Source: Bacillota bacterium
GTDB taxonomy: Bacteria; Bacillota_A; Clostridia; Peptostreptococcales; Anaerovoracaceae
Assembly: GCA_017437925.1 (NCBI GenBank)
Contig: JAFRWQ010000012.1
Location: forward strand, 1-8,925
Direction: 5' to 3'
Length of the DNA stretch: 8,925 nucleotides
The notes below the pieces were generated by a model, which was given only the letters and a program-made list of their open reading frames with translations, did not search any database and was not told the origin of the DNA. Position numbers and translations under genes: made by a program. Position 1 is the stretch's first letter; each line of letters opens with the position of its first letter. This document shows, in pieces, positions 1-5,800 of this stretch.

Positions 1-1340
1 ACGAGGTGCCCAAGCTCAACCTGACCAGCTACGTGAACATCTCGGTATTCTCCACAGCCGCGGCCCTGCTCTGCACAGTTGGAGCGAGCCTTTGGGCCTG
101 TTTCTCGGCCTTAAGCTCGGTCCCCGCGGCCCTCATGAGGCCAAAGGCCCCCAAGGCGGGAAAGAGGGTCCTGCTGGAGCGCATCACTCCCCTTTGGAAG
201 CGCATGGGCTTCTTCTCCAAGCTCACGACAAGAAACCTGCTCCGCTACCAGAAGCGCTTCTGGATGACCATACTGGGCATAGGAGGCTGCACCGCCCTCA
301 TCATCGCGGGCTTCGGCTTAAGAAGCTCCCTCACCGTCACCATGGACAGGCAGTACGGAGAGCTCTTCAAATACGAGGCCCAGCTCACCATAGACAGCGA
401 CATCGAGGAGGAGGACAGGCTCGCCATAGAGGAGTTCATAGCGGGAAGGCCCGAGGTGGACAGCTTCATGGCCTGCCGCATGGCCTCGGTCAGCTGCGAG
501 ACCGAAAGCTACACCGTCTCGGGCTATCTCGAGGTCTGCGACCCCGAAAAGCTGCCGGCCTATGTGGACGTCCACGACTTCTACACCAAAGAGCCCATAA
601 GCCTTGACGACAGCGGGGTCATCATAGGGACCAAGCTCTCCGAAATGCTGCAGGTCTCGATTGGAGACACGTTCACAGTCGACGACGGAGACCGCCACGA
701 GCTCAGGGTCAGCGGCATCAACGAGCACTACCTCGCCCACTACATGTACATCAGCCCGGCCTATTACGAAGAGGTCTTCGGGAAGGCCCCCGAGATCAAC
801 GCCTACCAGCTTGACATGAACGACGGCAGCAAGGATACCTGCTCGAAACTCTTCTCCGACTTCATGGACCTTAAGGGGGCATCCGCCGCCTCCCGCATGG
901 AGAACATACGCGATACCTACCAGCACAGCATGGAGCGCATAGACTTCGTGGTGGTCATAGTGATACTCTCCGCCGCGGCCCTTGCCATGGTGGTGCTCTA
1001 CGACCTTTCCACCATCAACATCACCGAAAGGCGCAGGGAACTGGCGACCATACAGGTGCTGGGATTCTACGACGGCGAGGTCGCGGCCTACATCTACCGC
1101 GAGAACATAGTCCTGACCCTTTTGGGCATAGCCCTGGGCATCGTTCTGGGCAGGATACTGCACGCGTGGCTGGTAAAGTCCGTCGAGATCGAGCTCATGA
1201 TGTTCGGAAGGGACACCGACCCCAAGGCCTTCCTCTGGGCAGCCCTGCTCACAGCCCTCTTCTCCCTCATAGTCAACCTTATCTCCAGCAGGAGCCTTAA
1301 GCAGATCGACATGGTGGAGAGCCTCAAGAGCGCCGAGTAG
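1..1340 (+). CDS. ABC transporter permease, FtsX/MacB type (3' part only)
   Basis: The frame is already open at the window edge, so the gene starts upstream; the GTG at position 6 is probably an internal Val. About 445 residues are visible. They show a membrane segment (about residues 10-35 of the visible part), a basic linker, a second helix (about 85-106, FWMTILGIGGCTALIIAGFG), an extracytoplasmic region of about 200 residues, and a C-terminal FtsX-type block with three helices (about 312-335, 364-388, 408-430). The cytoplasmic loop carries the family motif ERRRELATIQVLGF between the first two helices of this block. The visible order (helix, then a complete helix/exterior domain/three-helix unit) fits the second half of the large duplicated permeases of Bacillota, but the first half is outside the window. 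Such proteins work with an ATPase subunit in export, lipoprotein handling or peptide-antibiotic resistance; the substrate cannot be told here. No clear terminator follows. Confidence 0.9.
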   Translation, partial: EVPKLNLTSYVNISVFSTAAALLCTVGASLWACFSALSSVPAALMRPKAPKAGKRVLLERITPLWKRMGFFSKLTTRNLLRYQKRFWMTILGIGGCTALIIAGFGLRSSLTVTMDRQYGELFKYEAQLTIDSDIEEEDRLAIEEFIAGRPEVDSFMACRMASVSCETESYTVSGYLEVCDPEKLPAYVDVHDFYTKEPISLDDSGVIIGTKLSEMLQVSIGDTFTVDDGDRHELRVSGINEHYLAHYMYISPAYYEEVFGKAPEINAYQLDMNDGSKDTCSKLFSDFMDLKGASAASRMENIRDTYQHSMERIDFVVVIVILSAAALAMVVLYDLSTINITERRRELATIQVLGFYDGEVAAYIYRENIVLTLLGIALGIVLGRILHAWLVKSVEIELMMFGRDTDPKAFLWAALLTALFSLIVNLISSRSLKQIDMVESLKSAE

Positions 1341-1358
1341 GCTTTTGAGCGACGGGGC

Positions 1359-1387
1359 TTCTTGCTGGGAGCGATCTGTTGTATAAT
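1359..1387 (+). promoter_or_regulatory. Probable promoter of the small membrane protein gene
   Basis: A perfect TATAAT lies at 1382-1387, in the 96-bp gap after the permease gene. The best -35 at 17-bp spacing is the poor TTCTTG (1359-1364); TTGCTG (1362-1367) fits better but leaves only 14 bp. Transcription would begin near 1394. The leader would then include a small hairpin, GCCGC (1400-1404), GGAA loop, GCGGC (1409-1413), ahead of the ribosome site AGGCGAGG. The weak -35 keeps the call modest. Confidence 0.45.
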
Positions 1388-1436
1388 AATGTTAAAGACG
1401 CCGCGGAAGCGGCCCGGCATCAGGCGAGGTAAAAAA

Positions 1437-1775
1437 ATGAATTCACTTCTCTTCTACGTTTTCGTAATTCTCAGCGTGATGGCGGGAGTCCTGGCCGAAA
1501 GGGGCATAAGGGGCAAGGCCGGCTCCCTGATCACCGGCTTCGCTGCCGGGACCTGCATCATACTGGCAGCCGCCAACCTCTACTTCCGCAACTGGATCTC
1601 GGTCATCCTGGTCGTAGCGCTCTTCTTCTGGCTTCCCAAATCGGGAACCGCCATCTCCAAGCTCATCGGAGGGAAGCTCCATAAGATGGACGGCTCCGAC
1701 TGGATCTATCTGGTAACCTTCGCCGCCTTCGTCCTCTACGAGATCTACGGCGCGGTGACCTCGGGAGCGATATGA
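1437..1775 (+). CDS. Small four-helix membrane protein of unknown function
   Basis: This is a 112-residue hydrophobic protein. I chose the ATG at 1437 because AGGCGAGG lies 7 bp upstream and the protein then begins directly with a membrane helix; an in-frame TTG at 1362 would add 25 unlikely residues and has no ribosome site. Predicted helices are about residues 3-20, 29-48, 53-66 and 89-108, joined by short basic loops (ERGIRGK, the Lys-rich stretch near 75-83). No catalytic motif or known family is recognised. It follows the permease gene by 96 bp and has its own likely -10 box, so it may be a separate unit. Its stop overlaps the ATG of a 24-codon frame. The protein could be an accessory of the neighbouring transporter or sensors, but nothing in the sequence proves it. 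Confidence 0.8.
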   Translation: MNSLLFYVFVILSVMAGVLAERGIRGKAGSLITGFAAGTCIILAAANLYFRNWISVILVVALFFWLPKSGTAISKLIGGKLHKMDGSDWIYLVTFAAFVLYEIYGAVTSGAI

Positions 1776-1846
1776 TGGATCTCCTCAAGGTCGAAAGGAC
1801 CTATGTCAGGGGCAGGCTGCTCTACGCCAAAGGTCCTGAGTTTTAG
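1772..1846 (+). CDS. 24-codon ORF overlapping the upstream stop; micro-protein or gene stub
   Basis: The frame begins at ATG 1772 inside the previous stop (ATGA overlap); a second in-frame ATG follows at 1775. A GGGAG stretch at 1763-1767 could serve as ribosome site. The product would be 24 residues, MMDLLKVERTYVRGRLLY and six more, ending at TAG 1844-1846. The ATGA overlap is typical of a translationally coupled operon gene, yet the frame stops almost at once. It may be a real micro-protein, the remaining start of a gene lost by deletion, or chance. No homology is recognised. Confidence 0.3.
   Translation: MMDLLKVERTYVRGRLLYAKGPEF
1796..1846 (+). terminator. Weak terminator-like inverted repeat
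   Basis: AGGACCT (1796-1802) and AGGTCCT (1831-1837) are perfect 7-bp inverted copies separated by 28 nt and followed by GAGTTTTAGTCT. The long loop and broken T-run make a weak intrinsic terminator at best; partial read-through into the sensor genes would be expected. Confidence 0.25.
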
Positions 1847-1852
1847 TCTGTG

Positions 1853-1860
1853 AAAGGAGG
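1853..1860 (+). promoter_or_regulatory. Consensus ribosome binding site of the 7TM sensor gene
   Basis: AAAGGAGG is a full Shine-Dalgarno sequence, 8 bp before the ATG at 1869. It fixes that start and shows that the sensor gene does not depend on coupling to the short frame upstream. Confidence 0.85.
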
Positions 1861-1868
1861 ACTGCCGG

Positions 1869-3506
1869 ATGACGCAGGCAAAGGAAAAGCGAAATACCCT
1901 GCTCTTCGGCGCCTTCCTCCTTTTGGGCGGCGTCACCAACCTGCTGACCAGGACGCGGGTATCTATCGTCGATACCTTCATGTTCAGCGCTAATTTCATG
2001 ATATACATCGGGCTGTTGATCTTCTGGATGCAGTCCGTGCGGGAAAGGCTCCTCCCCACCAGGGCGAGGAGCTATATCGTGTCTTCGGCTCTTCTGATGA
2101 TGCTCGAGCTCCTGGTCAGGGTCCTGAGATTCCGCATACTGACGGAAACAGCGGTCAGGCGCTATGCGGATTACGCCTACAACATACCCCTGGTCCTGGT
2201 CCCGACTCTTTTTCTTCTGACCTGCATGCGCATAAACAAGGGCGAGGAAGCCGAGGGCAGGGGCGGGGAACGGCTGCTGCTTCCTGCCTGCGGTCTGCTG
2301 CTTCTGATCATGAGCAACGACCTGCATCAGCTGTTTTACCGCCGCCTCATCCCCCTGTCCGAATTCCAGGGCAACGTCGGCACCTACACCTACGGCCCCC
2401 TGTTCTATCTTATGTACGGCTGGATGGTAGCGATGCTTCTGGCCGGCTTCGCGACACTGATACGCAGGACCTGGCGCCGGAACATACGCGTTCTTTTGGG
2501 CTTTGCCGCCGTCATGCTGATCTGGGCGGGCCTGAGCCTTCTCAACCTGCTTGTATTTACTCCTCTCGATCTTCCCCGCCTGTATCATTCGCCGGAGATA
2601 CATGTCTTTGCCATGCTCGGATTTTTCGAGCTCTGCATAAGGAACCGCCTGATACCGTATAACGAGAACTACAGCGGCTTTTTCTCCCACCTGGGCCTTC
2701 CGGTCCGCATCACCGACGAAGAGCTGGCCGCTGTCTATGAGACCGATATCCCGATCACGGCCTCTGCGGAGCAGCTTGCCGCGGCTGCCGGGGCTTCGAT
2801 ATACACCGACGGGGATACCCGGCTCTCGGGTATGAAGATAGGGCGGGGCTATGCATTCTGGACAGAAGACGAGAGCGAGCTGCACCGGGAGGAGCGGCGC
2901 CTGGTCGCGGCCAACGAGATACTCAGCGAAGAGAACGACCTGATCGTCGTGGAAAACGAGCTGAAGGAAAAGAAGGCCCATCTCGACGCCCAGGACAGGG
3001 TCTATGAGCGCATAGCCGCCGTCCTGTATCCGAAGCAGAAGCGCATAGAGGCCCTGCTCGAAGGGACATCGCCTGAGTCGCAGGGCTTTTCCGCCGCTTT
3101 GGCCGAGTGCTGCGTGCTCAACGCCTACTGCAAGCGCAAGAGCAATCTTATGCTTCTTTCGGAGGAGAGGCTGCCTCAGCCCAACCGCGAGCTTTTCCTG
3201 GCCTTGCAGGAGTCGGCGCGCTTTCTTAAATGCTGCGGTATAGACGCAGCCGCCATCGGGGAGGAATATTCGGACCTTCCTTTGGCCCTTGTCCACAGCC
3301 TCTACGACAGCTTTGAGACTCTGATCGAGGCTTTCCTGCCGGTAATGCGCAGGATGACCGTTTCCCTGGCCGCAGAAGGAATACGCATCGCCGTGGAGGC
3401 CGAAGGAGCCCCGGTCCTGCCGAAGACGGAGCTTCCTTTGGAATTCCGGGAGAGCGACGGCTGCTTCTTTTTTACTCTGAAAGCGCGGGGAGGGCAGGGG
3501 AGATGA
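1869..3506 (+). CDS. 7TM histidine-kinase-like sensor without visible catalytic residues
   Basis: The 545-residue protein opens with about seven membrane helices (near residues 9-25, 36-54, 68-86, 104-120, 134-150, 173-197 and 205-230, with another hydrophobic stretch at 244-256). The motif NDLHQLFY (150-157) is like that of the histidine-kinase N-terminal 7TM family. A short PAS-like region follows (about 278-335), then a charged helix suited to a coiled coil (335-375), then a DHp-like helix pair beginning DRVYERIAAVLYPKQ (376-390). That helix has no His at a phosphoacceptor position, and the C-terminal part (about 440-540) lacks a clear N box or glycine-rich G boxes. I infer a pseudokinase that senses a signal and acts through a partner. 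The partner is probably the next gene, which overlaps it by 4 bp (ATGA at 3503-3506). The ligand is unknown. It could also be an independent sensor with a highly diverged kinase core. Confidence 0.85.
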   Translation: MTQAKEKRNTLLFGAFLLLGGVTNLLTRTRVSIVDTFMFSANFMIYIGLLIFWMQSVRERLLPTRARSYIVSSALLMMLELLVRVLRFRILTETAVRRYADYAYNIPLVLVPTLFLLTCMRINKGEEAEGRGGERLLLPACGLLLLIMSNDLHQLFYRRLIPLSEFQGNVGTYTYGPLFYLMYGWMVAMLLAGFATLIRRTWRRNIRVLLGFAAVMLIWAGLSLLNLLVFTPLDLPRLYHSPEIHVFAMLGFFELCIRNRLIPYNENYSGFFSHLGLPVRITDEELAAVYETDIPITASAEQLAAAAGASIYTDGDTRLSGMKIGRGYAFWTEDESELHREERRLVAANEILSEENDLIVVENELKEKKAHLDAQDRVYERIAAVLYPKQKRIEALLEGTSPESQGFSAALAECCVLNAYCKRKSNLMLLSEERLPQPNRELFLALQESARFLKCCGIDAAAIGEEYSDLPLALVHSLYDSFETLIEAFLPVMRRMTVSLAAEGIRIAVEAEGAPVLPKTELPLEFRESDGCFFFTLKARGGQGR

Positions 3507-4795
3507 GGTCTTATCAGAGCCTGCTTGAAAACGGCGAAGGCCTTATACTTCTGCTTATCGCGCTGGTCCTTCTGTTTGCCCGGACAGCCTTCTTTCTGCG
3601 CGTCCTGCGCGAGGGGAGCGGCAGAAGGCGTATTCCGGTTTCCGCCCTGCATCTGCTGGCGGTCTTTTTGCTCTTTGTGATACTGCTCGATGCCTATGAC
3701 ATCGGCAATTATCCTTCGCTGAAAATAACGCGAAGCTCGATGCCGCTTGCGCCTTACCTGCTGGCTGCGCCCTGGCCCGTCTACGCTGGCTGCGAAGTCT
3801 TGCTTGCCGCAGCTCTTCTGCTTCATTTCAGGGAATACAGGCGCTACAAAAGGGTCACGGTCACTCCCGACGCCATCAGGCGCAGCCTTGACCTTCTTCC
3901 CGAGGGCATATGCGTGAGCAGCCCGGACGGCACGGTGCGCCTTTCAAATCTTAAGATGGACTCCCTCTGCCGCGAGCTGACGGGCGAGCGCCTCTTCGAT
4001 GCCCGTATGCTCTGGGCTTTCCTTGAAAATGTCGGAGAAGACCAGGGCGGAAGGCTCCTCGTCCATATCCCCCGAGACGGGGTCTGGCTCTTCGCGAAGG
4101 ACTCCCTTGCCGCGGAGGGCAGTATATTCGAGCGCATCAGCGCCACCGAGGTCACAGGGCGCTACCGCGTAACGGAAGAGCTGCGCGAAAAGAACGCGCA
4201 TCTGCAGGAGATCCAGCGCCGCATGAAGGAGGCGTCGGAGCTTTCTTCCGAGATGTTCGTAATGCAGGAGGAGGCAAGAGCCCGCAGCGCCCTGCACAAC
4301 GAGCTGGGCCAGGTGCTGCTGATGGGCCGTCATTACATAGAGCACCCCGATACTACGGACGCTTCAGTGGTCGCTCTTATGACGAGGCAGATGAACCGTT
4401 TTCTCCTGGGGGAGAGCAGGGCCTTTGAGGCCGGCCCCGGGGATGAACTTGCCGAAGCCTGCGGCAGGGCAGCCGGCATAGGCGTCGCTGTCAGTATCAA
4501 GGGCGAACCCCCGGAAGAAGGCGCGGCGCTCCGCCTTCTCTGCGAGGCGATAAGGGAATGCGCGGCCAATACGGTAAAGCACGCCGAAGGCAGCCGGCTG
4601 TTCGTCGATATCGCCCGTCCCTTTCCGGAAAGCCTTGTCATAACGGTCACGAACGACGGCAGACCCCCGAACGGGCCGGTCGCCGAGAGCGGAGGGCTCC
4701 TTTCCCTGCGCCGCAGCGCGGAAGATGCCGGTGCCGATATGAAAGTTCAGAGCGAACCGGTGTTTTCCCTTACTCTTTCATTCCCCGCAGTATAG
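3503..4795 (+). CDS. Membrane sensor histidine kinase (HisKA_3/HATPase type)
   Basis: This 430-residue protein has three predicted helices (about 13-33, 44-66, 82-108), a PAS-like domain (about 121-205; LLPEGICVSSPDGTVRLSN), a coiled coil (about 220-255), and a kinase core. The DHp motif is LHNELGQ with the expected phosphoacceptor His265. The N box is ECAANTVKHA with Asn356 and His360, followed by G1 (NDG, 384-386) and G2 (GGLLSLRRSAEDAGA, Gly397-Gly398). These match the NarX/DesK/LiaS type of kinases, which autophosphorylate on His and pass phosphate to NarL-type regulators. The residue after His265 is Asn266, where the family normally has Asp or Glu, while Gln270 of the phosphatase motif is kept. 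The gene is coupled to the 7TM sensor by an ATGA overlap. The expected partner regulator starts 287 bp downstream, behind its own promoter. Confidence 0.9.
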   Translation: MRSYQSLLENGEGLILLLIALVLLFARTAFFLRVLREGSGRRRIPVSALHLLAVFLLFVILLDAYDIGNYPSLKITRSSMPLAPYLLAAPWPVYAGCEVLLAAALLLHFREYRRYKRVTVTPDAIRRSLDLLPEGICVSSPDGTVRLSNLKMDSLCRELTGERLFDARMLWAFLENVGEDQGGRLLVHIPRDGVWLFAKDSLAAEGSIFERISATEVTGRYRVTEELREKNAHLQEIQRRMKEASELSSEMFVMQEEARARSALHNELGQVLLMGRHYIEHPDTTDASVVALMTRQMNRFLLGESRAFEAGPGDELAEACGRAAGIGVAVSIKGEPPEEGAALRLLCEAIRECAANTVKHAEGSRLFVDIARPFPESLVITVTNDGRPPNGPVAESGGLLSLRRSAEDAGADMKVQSEPVFSLTLSFPAV

Positions 4796-4868
4796 CGCCT
4801 GCTTGCCGGCCGGGTGCCTCAAGATCATTTGGCGTTCCTCAACAGCCCTTAAAAAATGGTACGAATGG

Positions 4869-4916
4869 GTGATATTATTATCCGTCCCGCTCCGATATAA
4901 TTAACATGTATATCAC
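4869..4916 (+). promoter_or_regulatory. Promoter with dyad operator upstream of the regulator operon
   Basis: A TATAAT box at 4896-4901 lies in an AT-rich island between the kinase and regulator genes, with no good -35 hexamer at the right distance (TATTAT at 17 bp). This fits an activator-dependent promoter. Two dyads overlap it. GTGATAT (4869-4875) pairs with ATATCAC (4910-4916), with centres 41 bp apart, about four helix turns. GATATA (4894-4899) pairs with TATATC (4909-4914), a 21-bp dyad that covers the -10 box and the expected start point near 4908. The nearby NarL-type regulator is the obvious candidate to bind, but this is inference. Confidence 0.55.
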
Positions 4917-4935
4917 TTGAAAGGGGGCGGCAGTC

Positions 4936-5076
4936 ATGAAAAGCCAGCAGACTGCATATCATTTCAGGCAGGCTTTCCGGCCGTGTCTTTCCAGGCTCCT
5001 TTCTGTATGCAGATATCCTTCAGACGCAGTATGCCCCTTGCGGAAAGCTGCGTCTTTTTGTTTTCAAAGGCGGTGA
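4936..5076 (+). CDS. 46-residue small ORF in the leader of the regulator operon
   Basis: The ATG at 4936 has a strong ribosome site, AAAGGGGG (4920-4927), 8 bp upstream and only about 12 nt from the expected transcript start. The frame encodes a basic 46-residue peptide beginning MKSQQTAYHFRQAFRPCLSR, with Cys at 17, 25, 33 and 42 and ending in Arg-Arg. It has no signal peptide and resembles no family I know. An intrinsic-terminator-like hairpin lies inside its 3' end (5022-5055). Its TGA (5074-5076) falls within the ribosome site of the regulator, whose GTG begins 6 bp later. This placement suggests a leader peptide whose translation affects both termination and regulator translation. It could also be a functional small protein or chance; codon evidence is too short to decide. 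Confidence 0.45.
   Translation: MKSQQTAYHFRQAFRPCLSRLLSVCRYPSDAVCPLRKAASFCFQRR
5022..5064 (+). terminator. Intrinsic terminator or attenuator just before the regulator gene
   Basis: AGACGCAG (5022-5029) and CTGCGTCT (5048-5055) form a perfect 8-bp stem with an 18-nt loop, and the T-run TTTTTGTTTT (5055-5064) follows. It lies after the promoter at 4896 and 19 bp before the GTG at 5083, so it would cut transcripts from that promoter as well as read-through from the kinase genes. GCTTTCC (4972-4978) is complementary to GGAAAGC (5042-5048), which overlaps the first base of the 3' arm and the loop, so an alternative fold is possible. Confidence 0.6.
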
Positions 5077-5082
5077 GTTTAT

Positions 5083-5781
5083 GTGAATGAACGCGTAAGG
5101 GTCGTCGTGGCGGACGACCAGAACATTTCCCGGGGCTTTTTCGAGATGTATGTGAGAGCTTCGGACCGCTACGAGCTGGCCGCTTCTCTTCGCACAGCCC
5201 GGGAAGCGGTGGACTATCTGGACGGACACGAGGCCGATCTTCTTATCCTGGACGTAATGATGCAGGAGGGTATAGACGGGCTTACCGCCGCCGGAATGAT
5301 CAAGAGCAGGCATCCGGAGCTTAAGATCATCCTCACCACCTCCGCCTCGGAGACCAGCTGGGAGCAGAAGGCCCGCGATATGGGCGTAGAGAGCTTCTGG
5401 TACAAGGAGTACGACGATCACAGCCTGATCGAGATCATGGACCGCACGGCAGGCGGCGAATCGGTCTACCCGGCGGGAAGCCCCCAGGTGAGCTTCGGCA
5501 GGGCGCTGCGCAGCGACCTCACTGACCGCGAGCTCGAGGTGCTGAGAGAGCTTACCGCAAGCCTCACCAACGAGGAGATCGCGGAGAGGCTCCATATCTC
5601 CGCCAACACCGTCAAGAGGCACCTGCAGAACATCATGGAAAAGACCGGCTTTTCCAGCCGTCTGGAGCTGGCGATGCAGGCTCGCCTTTTAGGCCTTGTC
5701 ATACACGATGATGAACGGACGGATACGCGCGCGAAAAAGAACATAAATGACGACGCATCCGTGCCCGTAAGTAAAATTTGA
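5083..5781 (+). CDS. NarL/LuxR-family two-component response regulator
   Basis: The 232-residue protein has an N-terminal receiver domain (about 4-122) with acidic pocket Asp11-Asp12, phosphoacceptor Asp57 (LLILDVMM), Thr85/Thr86 and Lys108, all in the expected places. A LuxR-type helix-turn-helix follows at about 145-206 (LTDRELEVLRELTASLTNEE, then the recognition helix around SANTVKRHLQNIMEKTGF). Phosphorylation at Asp57 by the upstream kinase should promote dimerisation and DNA binding. A polar tail of about 25 residues (208-232) extends beyond the usual end. The GTG start is forced: ATGs at 5081 and 5087 run into stops at once. AAAGGCGGTGAG (5066-5077), close to the full Shine-Dalgarno consensus, lies just upstream. 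The SLH protein gene follows after 19 bp, so the two are very likely co-transcribed and the surface protein is the likely target. Confidence 0.93.
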   Translation: MNERVRVVVADDQNISRGFFEMYVRASDRYELAASLRTAREAVDYLDGHEADLLILDVMMQEGIDGLTAAGMIKSRHPELKIILTTSASETSWEQKARDMGVESFWYKEYDDHSLIEIMDRTAGGESVYPAGSPQVSFGRALRSDLTDRELEVLRELTASLTNEEIAERLHISANTVKRHLQNIMEKTGFSSRLELAMQARLLGLVIHDDERTDTRAKKNINDDASVPVSKI

Positions 5782-5800
5782 AAGAAAGGAAGCAAGCGCG

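Noticed and set aside
318..1163. Reverse-strand frame of 281 codons opposite the permease
   Set aside because: It lies fully opposite a clear FtsX-type gene and its product is compositionally odd (Val, Gly and His rich).
1806..3296. Long reverse-strand open frame (496 codons) opposite the 7TM sensor gene
   Set aside because: It is a shadow of the forward gene, caused by GC-rich codon use. The translation is rich in Gln, His, Gly and Arg without domain features, and the forward gene has a perfect ribosome site and clear membrane helices.
4796..4868. Possible terminator after the kinase gene
   Set aside because: CCGGCCGG at about 4805-4815 is self-complementary, but no stable stem followed by a T-run is present; the first convincing terminator is at 5022-5064.
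4558..4872. Forward frame of 104 codons overlapping the end of the kinase gene
   Set aside because: It overlaps the conserved ATP-binding region in another frame, and the product is mainly Arg, Pro and Gly, typical of a shifted frame.
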